Source: Streptacidiphilus jeojiense (GTDB lineage: Bacteria > Actinomycetota > Actinomycetes > Streptomycetales > Streptomycetaceae). From it: a stretch of DNA of 64,000 nucleotides. Numbering within the stretch: the stretch's first letter is position 1; the number at the start of each line of letters is the position of its first letter. The notes under the pieces were generated by a model. The model was not told the DNA's origin and made no database searches. It saw only the letters and a list, made by a program, of their open reading frames with translations. The stretch covers positions 3,349 to 67,348 of the forward strand of contig NZ_JOEH01000036.1 of NCBI RefSeq assembly GCF_000719095.1, in the 5' to 3' direction. Shown piece by piece: positions 50,472 to 59,496 of the stretch. The translations under genes were made by a program, and so were the position numbers.

Positions 50472-51332
50472 TCACCCCGCTGCCGGACTCGCCGTCCCCA
50501 GGGGCGCTCGCTGCGGGCGGATCAGGAAGGTGGCGCCGTAGACGGCCGTTGCGGCGGCCATGATGGCGAAGCTCGGCGGGAGGCTGGGGATCAGCGCGCT
50601 CGCGGCCAGGCCCGCCCACAGCTCGGCGACGGCCAGTCCGCCGGACAGGGCCAGCGCACGGAACGGACGGTCCGTCAGCCGGATCGCCGCTCCGGCGGGG
50701 GCGGCCAGCAGGCCGAGCAGCAGCAGCGAGCCGACCGCCTGGGTCGCCTCCCCGGCACAGGCGCCGACCAGCGCCAGGAAGCCGAACCCCAGCACGCGGA
50801 CCGGGACGCCCCGCGCCGCGGCGACGGACTCGTCCACGGTGGCGAACAGCAGCGGGCGGGCGATCAGCAGCACCACCGCGCTGATCGCGACCGCGACCAG
50901 CACCGCGACCAGGGTCTGGCCGGTGCTCAGCCCGAAGATGGAGCCGAACAGGACGGTGGTTCCCGCGCCGCCCATCGCGCCGCTGCGGGAGGTGGTGTAG
51001 AGGGTGAGGAAGAAGGAGCCCAGCCCGAGGATCCAGGCGAAGGCGCTGCCGATGACCACGTCGTCGGCGCGCCCGGACCGGCCGATGCCGGCCAGCAGCA
51101 GCCCGGCGGCGACGCAGCCGACGAACAGGCCCAGGCGCAGGTCGTACCCGCCGGCCAGAGCCGCCATGGCGCCGGTGAAGGCAACGTGGCTGAGGGCGTC
51201 GCCGGTGAAGATCTGGGCCCGCAGCACCAGGAAGTAGCCGACCAGACCGGCCGCCAGGGCGATGAACGTTCCGGCGAGCACCGCGTTGTGGAAGAAGGGC
51301 TGGCCCCAGGCCGAGACGGCGAGTTCGGTCAT
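50472..51332 (-). CDS. znuB: Zinc/manganese-type ABC transporter permease (second)
   Basis: A 286-residue membrane protein with about eight hydrophobic segments of the ABC-3 family: RAQIFTGDALSHVAFTG near residue 40 and GSLLLLGLLAAPAGAAIRLT near 220 are characteristic. It overlaps the stop of the preceding permease (ATGA), and both permeases follow the ATPase. The operon carries two Zur boxes, so zinc is the likely substrate. Confidence 0.87.
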   Translation of the reverse strand: MTELAVSAWGQPFFHNAVLAGTFIALAAGLVGYFLVLRAQIFTGDALSHVAFTGAMAALAGGYDLRLGLFVGCVAAGLLLAGIGRSGRADDVVIGSAFAWILGLGSFFLTLYTTSRSGAMGGAGTTVLFGSIFGLSTGQTLVAVLVAVAISAVVLLIARPLLFATVDESVAAARGVPVRVLGFGFLALVGACAGEATQAVGSLLLLGLLAAPAGAAIRLTDRPFRALALSGGLAVAELWAGLAASALIPSLPPSFAIMAAATAVYGATFLIRPQRAPLGTASPAAG

Positions 51333-52237
51333 GCCGCACCCCCCAGCAGCGCCGGGCGGCCCTGGCGGGCGCGCACACCGGCCAGGGCTCGGGCGGCATG
51401 GGCGGCCAGGAAGGCGGCGAAGGCGAAGGTGCTGACGAAGAATCCCAGCGGGTAGGGCCAGTAGAAGGCGGCCAGCAGGCCCAGCCAGGTCACCGCCAGG
51501 CCGATGGCGACGCTCAGCAGCAGGCTGCGGCCGGGTCGGGCGGTGAGCTGCTGGGCGGTGGCGGCGGGCAGCACCATCAAGGCGAACACCAGCAGCGCGC
51601 CGGTGATCTGCGCGGCCTCGGCGGTGGCCGCGCCGAGCAGCACCAGGAACAGGGTGGACAGCAGCCGCACCCGGACCCCGCGCCCGGCGGCGACCTGCGG
51701 GTCCACCGAAGCAAACAGCAGTTGACGCCCCATCACCGCCAGCACCGCGAGGACCGCAATGGCCACCGCGGCGAGGATCAGCACCTGGTCTCCGGTGATC
51801 CCGAGGAAGCTGCCGAACAACAGCGCCTGCGGGCCCTCCAGCAGCCCCTTGTAGAGCGCCATGAACAGGTAGCCGCAGGCCAGCAGGAACGCCTGGACCA
51901 CGCCGGTGGCCGCGGACTCCCCCGCACCCCCGGGCTGGCCGTCGCGCCGCAGCCCGGCGATGGCCAGCGCGGCGGCCACGCAGAAGCCGAAGTAGCCCAG
52001 GCTCAGGCTCATCCCGACCAGGGTGGCGAAGGCCGCGCCGGGGAAGGCGACCATCGACAGGGTGTGTCCGGCGAAGGTCTGCCGGCGCAGCACCATGAAC
52101 CAGCCCACCGCCCCGGCGACCACGGCCACCACGGCGCCGGCCCGGAAGGCGTTGACCATGAAGGGGTAGGACCACATCTGCTGGAAGTCCGCCAGCAGGT
52201 TCCAGGAGAACGCGGTCGGGCCGTCAGACTGCGGCAT
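51329..52237 (-). CDS. znuB: Zinc/manganese-type ABC transporter permease (first)
   Basis: A 302-residue ABC-3 family permease: RRQTFAGHTLSMVAFPGAAFATLVG (about 51-75) and GALLVFALMVLPAATAQQLTARPG (about 215-240) are the family motifs. Start ATG 52237 overlaps the end of the ATPase gene by 14 bp. Two different permeases suggest a heterodimeric channel. Confidence 0.88.
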   Translation of the reverse strand: MPQSDGPTAFSWNLLADFQQMWSYPFMVNAFRAGAVVAVVAGAVGWFMVLRRQTFAGHTLSMVAFPGAAFATLVGMSLSLGYFGFCVAAALAIAGLRRDGQPGGAGESAATGVVQAFLLACGYLFMALYKGLLEGPQALLFGSFLGITGDQVLILAAVAIAVLAVLAVMGRQLLFASVDPQVAAGRGVRVRLLSTLFLVLLGAATAEAAQITGALLVFALMVLPAATAQQLTARPGRSLLLSVAIGLAVTWLGLLAAFYWPYPLGFFVSTFAFAAFLAAHAARALAGVRARQGRPALLGGAA

Positions 52238-53126
52238 GGTGGCCTCCGTGGGTGGAGGGGGCCTCGGGCTGGCCGACCACGACCAGCCGCCCGTCCGCTG
52301 TGCGCAGCACCTCGACCGGGGAGCGGTAGAGCCGGGTGAGTGTCTCCGAGGTGATCACCTCGGCCGGGGTGCCGGCCACGGCGCCGCCCTCGGCCAGGTA
52401 CACCACCCGGTCCAGATGGTGCAGGATCGGGTTCACATCGTGGGCGACCATCACCACGGCCACCCCCTGCTGGTGGCAGATCCGCCCGATGAGCGCCGCC
52501 ACGGCGCTCTGGTTGGGCAGGTCCAGGCTGTCCAACGGCTCGTCCAGCAGCAGCACTTCGGGTCGGCGGACCAGCGCCTGGGCGATCAGCAGCCGCTGCT
52601 GCTCGCCGCCCGAGCACTGGCCGATCGGCCGGTGCGCGTACGCGCCGGCGCCGACCAGGTCGACGGCCTCGGCGACGCGTTCGCGGTCGCGCCGGCGGGC
52701 GGCGCCGAACGGCAGCGGAACGCCCCAGCGGTCGCCGTCCAGGCCGAGCCGGACCACGTCCAGGCCGCGGATGCGCAGGCTGGGGTCGAAGCTGCGCCGC
52801 TGGGGCAGGTAGCCGATCCGGGCCCCGGCGCTCTGGCCCGGCTGCCCACCCAGCACCCGGACCTCGCCAGCCGCCGCGGGCAGGACGCCGAGCAGCACCT
52901 TGACCATGGTGGACTTGCCGACACCGTTGGGGCCCAGGACGGCGACGAACTCCCCGGCGCGGACCGTGAGGTCGACCCCTGACCACAGGGTCCGCCCGCC
53001 GACGCGCGCCGCGGCGCCGCGCAGTTCCAGCACCGGCTGCGGCGTCTCGGCCCGGGTCGGCGCGGGGGGTGCCGTTTCGGGTCGGGTGGCTGTGACTGCG
53101 GCGGGGGTGCCTGTGATCGGGTTCAT
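52224..53126 (-). CDS. znuC: Zinc/manganese-type ABC transporter ATP-binding protein
   Basis: A 300-residue ATPase: Walker A GPNGVGKSTMVK (about residues 69-80), Q-loop YLPQRRSFD, signature CSGGEQQRLLIAQAL (about 172) and Walker B LLLDEPLDSLD. The N-terminal 30 residues are a Pro/Thr-rich extension. It lies between the binding-protein and permease genes with 6-bp and overlapping junctions. Confidence 0.9.
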   Translation of the reverse strand: MNPITGTPAAVTATRPETAPPAPTRAETPQPVLELRGAAARVGGRTLWSGVDLTVRAGEFVAVLGPNGVGKSTMVKVLLGVLPAAAGEVRVLGGQPGQSAGARIGYLPQRRSFDPSLRIRGLDVVRLGLDGDRWGVPLPFGAARRRDRERVAEAVDLVGAGAYAHRPIGQCSGGEQQRLLIAQALVRRPEVLLLDEPLDSLDLPNQSAVAALIGRICHQQGVAVVMVAHDVNPILHHLDRVVYLAEGGAVAGTPAEVITSETLTRLYRSPVEVLRTADGRLVVVGQPEAPSTHGGHHAAV

Positions 53127-53132
53127 GGTTCC

Positions 53133-54110
53133 CTACTTCCCGGCGGCTTCGGCGAGGGCGGCTTCGATGCCCTGCAGCTCGGTGACCTGCCACTGCTGGA
53201 AGGTGTCGCCGGCCGGGGCGAGGGTCTCGGTGACGGTGGCCACCGGGATGCCCTCGGACTTGGCCAGCTTCACCTGGGCGACCACGTCCGGGGTGGAGTT
53301 CTGGCTGTTGTAGACGTAGACCTTGATCTGCTTGGTCCTGATCTGCTGGTCGATGGTGGCCTTGTCGGCGGCGGTCGGGTCGGTGCCCTCGCTCATGGCG
53401 TCCAGGAAGCTCTCCGGGGTGAGCATCTTCAGTCCCAGCCCCTCGGCGAGAGGGGTGACGATCGACTCGGAGGCACCGATCGGGGTGCCGGCGTACTTGG
53501 CCTTGATGTCGCTGATCAGCTTGTTGTACGGGGCCAGGGTCTGGGTCTCGAAGGCGGTCTTCCGCTGGTCGAAGTAGTCGGCGTTGGCCGGGTCGATCTT
53601 CTTGTAGTCGGCGGTGATCGCCTCGATGACCTGGTGCACGTTGTCCGGCGAGTACCAGCGGTGCGGGTTGCCGCCGGGCTTGATCCCGACCAGGTCCCCG
53701 ACCTTCAGCTCGGTGCGGCCGCTGCCGGGATTGGTGGCCAGCAGCTTGTCGGCCCAGGCGTCGTAGCCGATGCCGTTGACGATGCTGAACTGCGCGGTGG
53801 TCACGGTGCGGGCGTCGGCGGCGGTGGGCTCGTAGGAGTGCGGGTCGGTGTCCGGGTTGGTGATGATGCTGTCCACCTGGACGTGACTGCCGCCGAGCTG
53901 GGCCGCGATGCTGCCCCAGAAGTTCTCCGCCGCGACCACCTTGATCACCTCGCCGCCGGCCGCGCTGTTGCCGCTGGAGGCGGGAGCCGTGGACGCCACC
54001 GGCGAGCTGGTGGAACACGCGCTGGTGGCCGCGAGCGCCACGACGCCTGCGGCACCGAGCACGAGCCGCAGGGCTCGGCGGCTGACGGTGCGGGACGGTA
54101 TGGCCTTCAT
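53133..54110 (-). CDS. znuA: Zinc ABC transporter substrate-binding lipoprotein
   Basis: A 325-residue lipoprotein with signal peptide ending LAATSAC (Cys at about residue 32). The mature protein belongs to the ZnuA/TroA cluster: AENFWGSIAAQLGG, TDPHSYEPTAADARTV with the first metal His, NPHRWYSPDNV with the second, and a long connecting helix. A His-rich loop is absent, unlike many zinc-specific binders. The ATG at 54110 (AAGGAG upstream) is preferred over a GTG at 54119. Two Zur boxes lie in the leader. Confidence 0.88.
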   Translation of the reverse strand: MKAIPSRTVSRRALRLVLGAAGVVALAATSACSTSSPVASTAPASSGNSAAGGEVIKVVAAENFWGSIAAQLGGSHVQVDSIITNPDTDPHSYEPTAADARTVTTAQFSIVNGIGYDAWADKLLATNPGSGRTELKVGDLVGIKPGGNPHRWYSPDNVHQVIEAITADYKKIDPANADYFDQRKTAFETQTLAPYNKLISDIKAKYAGTPIGASESIVTPLAEGLGLKMLTPESFLDAMSEGTDPTAADKATIDQQIRTKQIKVYVYNSQNSTPDVVAQVKLAKSEGIPVATVTETLAPAGDTFQQWQVTELQGIEAALAEAAGK

Positions 54111-54162
54111 GGCGCGCAACTCCTTGGGCAGAACAGATCAGCGGGACAGGCACCAGGCTAGA

Positions 54163-54216
54163 TGGAAACGATTTTCACCACCAGCTCCAATAGAGTAGAG
54201 ATGAAAATCATTACCA
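54163..54216 (-). promoter_or_regulatory. Two Zur boxes controlling the zinc transporter operon
   Basis: TGGAAACGATTTTCA (54163-54177) and TGAAAATCATTACCA (54202-54216) both fit the TGAAAATNATTTTCA consensus of actinomycete Zur. They lie 53-106 bp upstream of the binding-protein start, so zinc repletion should repress the operon. Confidence 0.8.
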
Positions 54217-54250
54217 AATCTTGACCCGGTGCCCCGCCCCGTCCGAGGAC

Positions 54251-55105
54251 TTACGCATTCGGTTGCCCGAATGCGGCCCGGTGGTCGTCGGCCCAGGTCG
54301 CGTAGGTGCGCGCGGTACGGCCGAGCGCGCTTGCCACGTCACCGGTCAGCCGGGCGTTTCCCCCTTCGGCGATGAACCGCTGGCCGCGCATCGCTCCGTC
54401 GGCGAAGTCCGGATCCCGGCCGGCTGCGATCATCTGTGCCCTCGCCACCCCCAATGGGACGTCGACGATCTTGATGGACCGGCCAAGTACCCTCCGCAGG
54501 ATCTCCACCTGGTCGGGTGTGCTCAGCAGCTCGGGACCTGTCAGCGTGTAGGTCCTGCCCGCGTGATCCGGCGTGGTCAGCGCCACGACTGCGACCTCGG
54601 CGATGTCGCGTGGATCGATCACGCCCTGGGCGCCTTTCCCTGTCAGGTTGGGGACCGGCTGCCCCGCCTGGATCATGGAGGCCCAGTGCAGGGTGTTGGT
54701 GGCAAAACTGCTGGGCCGCAGGATCGTCCAGGACGCATCGCCCGCGCGCAGCGCCCGCTCACCAGGGAGGTGCCATCCACCGGCCCTCAGCCCGGTGTCC
54801 TCCCCGGTGCCGATGGCTGACAACTTCACCGCCCTTGCGACGCCATGGGACTGCACGGCGTCGAGCATCGCCAGGTCGTGCCGCTCGATCCAGGGGCCCG
54901 GCGCATCCAGCATGAAGACGGCGTCGACCCCTGCCACCGCGCTGTCGAGGGAGTCACGGTCGTCGAAATCTCCCCGTACGACTTCCGCAGGAAGACTCGC
55001 GCCCTGCGGGTTCCGCGTCATCGCCCTGACCCGCTCGCCGCGCTCAGCCAGGAGTCGGACCACTTCAGTGCCGATGGTGCCTGTCGCACCCGTAACAAGG
55101 ATCAT
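54251..55105 (-). CDS. NmrA/NAD(P)H-binding family protein
   Basis: A 284-residue atypical SDR: MILVTGATGTIGTEVVRLLAERG is the extended Rossmann motif, DFDDRDSLDSAVAGVDAVFML follows, and the active-site helix lacks a canonical YxxxK. Such proteins act as NAD(P)H-dependent reductases or redox sensors (NmrA/QOR2 group). The ATG at 55105 is used; no strong ribosome binding site. It is divergent from an AraC gene, 68 bp apart, the likely regulator. Confidence 0.85.
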   Translation of the reverse strand: MILVTGATGTIGTEVVRLLAERGERVRAMTRNPQGASLPAEVVRGDFDDRDSLDSAVAGVDAVFMLDAPGPWIERHDLAMLDAVQSHGVARAVKLSAIGTGEDTGLRAGGWHLPGERALRAGDASWTILRPSSFATNTLHWASMIQAGQPVPNLTGKGAQGVIDPRDIAEVAVVALTTPDHAGRTYTLTGPELLSTPDQVEILRRVLGRSIKIVDVPLGVARAQMIAAGRDPDFADGAMRGQRFIAEGGNARLTGDVASALGRTARTYATWADDHRAAFGQPNA

Positions 55106-55173
55106 GTCGAGCACTCTGCTGCCCAACTGCCCTGTGGATATAGGAAAAACCGGCAGGCTCGTAAAGTGGCGGC

Positions 55174-55938
55174 GTGGACTCGATGACATTGAGGCGCGCT
55201 CTCCGGCCCTGGGTCGCGAATGTGACGCTGATGCGGCCCGACAGCGCTCTGCCACTGGTGCACCTGCCCGACGCCGCCACCGCACTGGTCTATCGCAGGA
55301 CCGGCGCGCACAACGGCGACCTGCGCGTGGTCGGCCCGCGTAGCCGCGCCTCTTACTATCCCGGCAAGGAACTGCCGATGTGCATCAGGGTCCGGCTGCG
55401 TCCCGGTGCGGCCAGGCCGGTGTTCGGGATCCCGGTCAGCGAGCTGCGAGACCGAGCCGCGCCACTCACCGACCTGTGGGGGGATCGCGCCACCCGCCTC
55501 GAACACCAGCTCAACGAGCTGACCGGACCTGACCGGATCCTGCAGGGCATCGAGGACGCGCTGCTCGAAAGCCTGCACACCGGAGCGGACTCACACGACC
55601 TGCTGCTCCGCCAAGCCGTCGAGTCGCTCTCCACCACCAGCGAACGAGTCGCCACGCTCGCCTCGCGGCTGTCGGTCAGCGAACGCCACCTGCGGGACGT
55701 GTTCACCGACCGGGTCGGCCTACCGCCCAAGCACTTCGCCCGCATCCAGCGTGTTCGCGCCGTGCTGGCCGGGGCGGACTCCGCACATTGGGCGGAAGTC
55801 GCCTCAGAAGCCGGCTACTACGACCAGTCCCACATGACGGCCGACTTCCACAGGCTTATGGGAGTGCCGCCGGCCGCCTTCCGCGCGGGCCGCCTCCCCG
55901 CCACGACGCCATGCGCCCAACCTCCGTCAGCGCCCTGA
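55174..55938 (+). CDS. AraC family transcriptional regulator
   Basis: A 254-residue regulator. The C-terminal AraC/XylS DNA-binding domain (about residues 150-240) reads VATLASRLSVSERHLRDVFTDRVGLPPKHFARIQRV and EVASEAGYYDQSHMTADFHRLMGVPPAAFR. The N-terminal 140 residues form a cupin-like effector domain (DUF6597-type). A GTG at 55174 or ATG at 55183 may start it. It is divergent from the NmrA-like gene and convergent with the carboxymuconolactone-decarboxylase-like gene. Confidence 0.88.
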   Translation: MDSMTLRRALRPWVANVTLMRPDSALPLVHLPDAATALVYRRTGAHNGDLRVVGPRSRASYYPGKELPMCIRVRLRPGAARPVFGIPVSELRDRAAPLTDLWGDRATRLEHQLNELTGPDRILQGIEDALLESLHTGADSHDLLLRQAVESLSTTSERVATLASRLSVSERHLRDVFTDRVGLPPKHFARIQRVRAVLAGADSAHWAEVASEAGYYDQSHMTADFHRLMGVPPAAFRAGRLPATTPCAQPPSAP

Positions 55939-55967
55939 CGCCGAGGCGGGGTGCAGGTGACAGACGT

Positions 55968-56693
55968 TCAGACGTCCCGGGTCGGCCGCGTTTTCGGCGG
56001 TTCCTCCTTCGGTTCCTCCCGGTCGGCCAGCAGCGCTTCCAGGACGTGCAGGGCGCGCCAGGTGCGGGTCATGCCGAAGGGGGCGGTGGCGCGGACGGCG
56101 GCGCGGGCCTCGTCGGGGGTCGCTCCGGCGCCCAGCGCGCGGCCGACGTGGGCGCGGAAGCTCTCCTGGAGGGTCTGGTAGAGGACGTCGACGGTCATGG
56201 TGGCGAACGCCCGCTCGCGGACGCTGATCCGGGACATGCCGGCGCGCATCCGCGACTGCAGGTCCATGTAGACGGCGAAGTCCGGGTCCAGCGCCCGTAC
56301 CTCGGCGCGCATCGCCGCCGGCATGGGGCTGCCGGTGCCCTCCAGGTCCAGCTGGTGGCCCTGGCCGGTCGGCCCGGGCAGGCCGTGCCGCTGCTCGACC
56401 TCGGTCAGCCGTTCCAGGGCGGCCAGCGCGGCCGGGTAGCCGCTGTCGTAGGAGATGAAACGGAGCAGCTCGCGCAGGTCGTCGGCGTCCAGGCCGTTCG
56501 CCAGGGCGGCCCGGACGTGCAGTTCGAACGGCACCCCGAACACCTGCCCGCAGACGTCGGCGACCAGGGCGATCAGGCTGAGCTCACGCGGCGTCAACTG
56601 CGGTGCCGTCGCGGTGAGGTCGAAGCTCGCCGCGGCCATCTCCGCGAACACCGGGTCGAGCTCCTTGAGCGTGGTTCGGGTCGGCAGCGACAT
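55968..56693 (-). CDS. Carboxymuconolactone decarboxylase family protein, two domains
   Basis: A 241-residue protein made of two CMD/AhpD-like helical repeats (about 20-110 and 140-225), each with an R-E-x-x-x-x-x-x-x-DVL or LSLIALVADVCGQVF helix. The AhpD CxxC redox pair is not present: only one Cys (ADVCGQV) is seen. AAGGGGAG precedes the ATG. It is divergent from a TetR gene, across a 30-bp palindrome. Confidence 0.82.
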   Translation of the reverse strand: MSLPTRTTLKELDPVFAEMAAASFDLTATAPQLTPRELSLIALVADVCGQVFGVPFELHVRAALANGLDADDLRELLRFISYDSGYPAALAALERLTEVEQRHGLPGPTGQGHQLDLEGTGSPMPAAMRAEVRALDPDFAVYMDLQSRMRAGMSRISVRERAFATMTVDVLYQTLQESFRAHVGRALGAGATPDEARAAVRATAPFGMTRTWRALHVLEALLADREEPKEEPPKTRPTRDV

Positions 56694-56715
56694 GGTGACT
56701 CCCCTTGAGTTAACA

Positions 56716-56745
56716 GCTGTAGGGCTACGACTGTAGCCCTACAGC
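56716..56745. promoter_or_regulatory. 30-bp palindromic TetR operator
   Basis: Arms GCTGTAGGGCTAC and GTAGCCCTACAGC flank a GACT centre between the divergent CMD-family and tetR genes. Each arm also contains the near-symmetric GTAGGGCTAC/GTAGCCCTAC core. Confidence 0.75.
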
Positions 56746-56767
56746 CGCACCCCTACAATGGGTCTCC

Positions 56768-57406
56768 ATGGATGCGACCACTCCGGCCCGGCCGGGCACC
56801 GGCACCGCGCCACGCGGCCGCAACCCGCGCGGCCAGGGCGAACGGCTGCGCACCGAGATCATCGACGCCGCGCTGCGGATGCTGGACGAACTCGCCGACG
56901 ACCAGGCCCTGTCGCTGCGGGCGGTCGCCCGCGAGGTGGGCATCGCCGCCACCTCCGTCTACATCCACTTCGCCGACCGCGACGCGCTGGTGCTGGCCGC
57001 GCTGGAGCGCTGCTACAGCGACCTGCTGCGCGCGGTGGACGACGCGGAGTCGGCCACCACCGACCCGGTGGCCGCGCTGCGGGCCCGGACGACGCTGCTG
57101 GGCGCGTGGTCCCGCGAGCACCCCGGCCTGTACAAGGTGCTGCACGAGAGCACCCTCATCCGGCGCCGGGACATGTCCTTCCGGGACGAGATGGGCCAGC
57201 GCATGGCCGCGGCGATCCGCCGCTGCATGGACGCCGGCCTGGCAGCCCCCGGCGACCCCGAGACCGTCGCCCTCGACCTGCGCACCGCCGTCCACGGCGC
57301 CGTCTCCCTGCGCCTCAACCAGCCCGAACTGCCCTGGCCCCCGCTGGAGGAGCAGATGGACCGCTTCCTGGTGAAACTGGTCGGCGTCCCGCCGCTGGCC
57401 CGGTGA
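56768..57406 (+). CDS. TetR family transcriptional regulator
   Basis: A 212-residue repressor. The N-terminal HTH (about residues 27-75) reads LRTEIIDAALRMLDE followed by LSLRAVAREVGIAATSVYIHFADRDALVLAAL. The C-terminal ligand domain is a TetR_C_33-like helical bundle. A purine-poor leader precedes the ATG at 56768. It is divergent from the CMD-family gene over a strong palindrome, so it probably represses that gene and itself. It is convergent with the SDR gene, with one base between the stops. Confidence 0.88.
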   Translation: MDATTPARPGTGTAPRGRNPRGQGERLRTEIIDAALRMLDELADDQALSLRAVAREVGIAATSVYIHFADRDALVLAALERCYSDLLRAVDDAESATTDPVAALRARTTLLGAWSREHPGLYKVLHESTLIRRRDMSFRDEMGQRMAAAIRRCMDAGLAAPGDPETVALDLRTAVHGAVSLRLNQPELPWPPLEEQMDRFLVKLVGVPPLAR

Positions 57407-57407
57407 C

Positions 57408-58271
57408 TCAGGCGGGCAGGTCGACCGGGTAGTCGGCGCCGGTGTCGGCGGAGGCGGAGACGGCCTGCCAGGCCGTGGCTTCGGCGAGCTGGCTGCGGGA
57501 GTAGTCCAGCGCCATGCCCACCGCACCGGCGCCCAGCAGCAGATGGCTGGGCAGCTTGTCGGCGTGCACGATCCGCACCAGGATCTCCGCGGCCCGGTCC
57601 GGGTCGCCCGGCGCGGTGCCGCCGCCGCGCAGCCGTTCGCTCAGGGCGCCGACGGTCTGGCGGTACTCCTGGGGCACGTCGTCGATCTGCATGGAGGCGC
57701 CGGCCCAGTCGGTGGCGAATCCGCCCGGCTCGACCACGAGGTAGCGGATGCCGAACGGCGCGGTCTCGGCGGCCAGGACGCGGGTGAACCCGTCGACGGC
57801 GAACTTGGCCGCCTGGTAGGAGCCGAGCCCGGGGGTGTGGCCGACGCGTCCGCCCACCGAGGAGAACTGGATCACGATGCCCGCGCCCTGCTTCTTCAGC
57901 AGCGGCAGCGCGGCCCGAGAGACGTTGTAGACACCCCAGAAGTTGGTGTCGAACTGCCGGCGGAAGTCGGCCTCGTCGGTGGTCTCCACGGCAGAGAGGT
58001 TGGCGTAGCCGGCGTTGTTGACCACCACGTCGATCCGCCCGTACTTCTCCACTCCGGCGGTGAGCGCCGCCTCGGCCGCCGCGGCGTCGGTGACGTCCAG
58101 GGCCACCGGGAGCACCCGGTCGCCGTACTTGTCGGCCAGATCGGCGAGCTGTTCCGGCCTGCGGGCGGTCGCCACCACGTTGTCGCCGGCTTCGAGGGCG
58201 GCGGCGGCCAGGGAACGGCCAAAGCCGCGGGAGGAGCCGGTGATGAACCAGGTGCTGGGTCGCGTAGTCAT
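57408..58271 (-). CDS. SDR family oxidoreductase
   Basis: A 287-residue classical SDR: TGSSRGFGRSLAAAALEAG (about residues 11-29), DVTD, NNAGYANL, Ser in FSSVGGRVG (about 141) and Y-x-x-x-K in GSYQAAKFAVDGFT (about 154-158). RYLVVEPGGFATDWAG is the post-catalytic PG motif. The ATG at 58271 is 52 bp from the divergent TetR start; two CAAC-N3-GTTG operators lie between. Confidence 0.88.
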   Translation of the reverse strand: MTTRPSTWFITGSSRGFGRSLAAAALEAGDNVVATARRPEQLADLADKYGDRVLPVALDVTDAAAAEAALTAGVEKYGRIDVVVNNAGYANLSAVETTDEADFRRQFDTNFWGVYNVSRAALPLLKKQGAGIVIQFSSVGGRVGHTPGLGSYQAAKFAVDGFTRVLAAETAPFGIRYLVVEPGGFATDWAGASMQIDDVPQEYRQTVGALSERLRGGGTAPGDPDRAAEILVRIVHADKLPSHLLLGAGAVGMALDYSRSQLAEATAWQAVSASADTGADYPVDLPA

Positions 58272-58281
58272 GGATTTAGTA

Positions 58282-58315
58282 CAACACCGTTGCGCTAATA
58301 CTGCAACTTGGTTGC
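58282..58315. promoter_or_regulatory. Paired CAAC-N3-GTTG operators
   Basis: CAAC-ACC-GTTG (58282-58292) and GCAAC-TTG-GTTGC (58303-58315), centres 22 bp apart (two helical turns), lie between the divergent SDR and TetR genes. They are likely bound by that TetR protein. Confidence 0.6.
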
Positions 58316-58323
58316 GGTAGCCT

Positions 58324-59001
58324 GTGCGGGTGACTACACCGCAGTTCGCACGCGCCCGGAGCGCCGAGGCCAAGCAGGCCCGCGAGACGTCGATCCTGGA
58401 GGCCGCCGCACGCCTCGCCGGCGAGCACGGCGTCCGCACGGTGACCCTCACGGACATCGCCGCGGCCGTGGGTATGCACAAGTCGGCGATGCTGCGCTAC
58501 TTCGAGACCAGGGAGGAGATCTTCCTGCGACTGGCGGCAAGCGAGTGGGTCCAGTGGTCGCAGGACGTGCGCAACCGGCTGGGCGCACTGGAAGGCGGAA
58601 ACCCGGCCGATCCCGGGACGCCGATGGCCGTAGCGGGCATCCTCGCCGACTCACTCGTCGCGCGACCGCTCTTCTGCGACCTGCTCGCCCACACGCCGCT
58701 GAACCTGGAGCGCGGCGTGTCCTTCGCCGCCGTCCGATCCTTCAAGCTGATCGCCATCGCCGCGGTCGGGGAGGTCGGCACAGCCCTGCGCCGCATCCTG
58801 GACCTGACGGAGGAACAGGGCGGCAACGTCGTCTCCACCGCCGTCTCCATGGCCGGCGCACTGTGGCAGATGGCCGCCCCGGGAACCGAACTACGCCGCT
58901 TCTACCAGGACTCCCCCGAACTGGCCCACGCCCTGGTCGACGTCGCCCCCAAGCTCACCGACATTCTGACGGCGCTGATCAGGGGTTACGTCGCAAGGTG
59001 A
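58324..59001 (+). CDS. TetR family transcriptional regulator
   Basis: A 225-residue regulator. The HTH region reads ETSILEAAARLAGEHGVRTVTLTDIAAAVGMHKSAMLRYFETREEIFLRL (about residues 20-70). The C-terminal part is a TetR_C_17/41-like bundle. The GTG at 58324 or the GTG at 58330 two codons later starts it; the leader overlaps the operators. It is divergent from the SDR gene and convergent with the MarR gene. Confidence 0.87.
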   Translation: MRVTTPQFARARSAEAKQARETSILEAAARLAGEHGVRTVTLTDIAAAVGMHKSAMLRYFETREEIFLRLAASEWVQWSQDVRNRLGALEGGNPADPGTPMAVAGILADSLVARPLFCDLLAHTPLNLERGVSFAAVRSFKLIAIAAVGEVGTALRRILDLTEEQGGNVVSTAVSMAGALWQMAAPGTELRRFYQDSPELAHALVDVAPKLTDILTALIRGYVAR

Positions 59002-59013
59002 CCGGTGGGGCCA

Positions 59014-59487
59014 CTACCTGCCCTGTGCCAGGTTGGCCTCGACCCGCTCCAGGCCGGCGAGGAGCGTGCTGCGCTCGGCCGGGGTCATGTCGCCGGTGGT
59101 CGCCGCTTCCAGTTCGGACCAGAGCTGTTCGACCTGACGGCGCAGGCCCAGGCCGGCCGGGGTGGTCTCGACGAGGGTGGCCCGGCCGTCGGCCGGGTCG
59201 GGGCGGCGGCGGACGAAGCCGGCGCGCTCCAGGCGCTGGACGGTCCGGGTCATCGACGCCGAGTCGGTGTCGAAGGCCGCCGCGAGGTCGGACTGCCGCT
59301 GCGGCCCGGCGTCCCACAGGTGCATCATCAGCAGCTCGTGGCCGGGGTGCAGGCCCAGCTCCCGGAACAGCTGGCGGGCCCGCATGATGTGCAGCCGCGT
59401 GACGCGGATCAGGGTGTTGCTGACGGGCCCGCCGGCCGCCGCGGTGGGCGACGGTACGCGCCCTGTGCCCTCCCGTGCCGATGTCAT
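59014..59487 (-). CDS. MarR family transcriptional regulator
   Basis: A 157-residue regulator: winged helix with LWDAGPQRQSDLAAAFDTDSASMTRTVQRLERAGFVRRRPDPADGRATLV (about residues 57-106). The ATG at 59487 was chosen on the family N-terminus. It is divergent from the quinone-oxidoreductase-like gene, and three copies of a TAGCTGTC-N3-GACAGC site lie in the 146-bp gap, so it probably represses both. Confidence 0.87.
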   Translation of the reverse strand: MTSAREGTGRVPSPTAAAGGPVSNTLIRVTRLHIMRARQLFRELGLHPGHELLMMHLWDAGPQRQSDLAAAFDTDSASMTRTVQRLERAGFVRRRPDPADGRATLVETTPAGLGLRRQVEQLWSELEAATTGDMTPAERSTLLAGLERVEANLAQGR

Positions 59488-59496
59488 CCCCGCATG

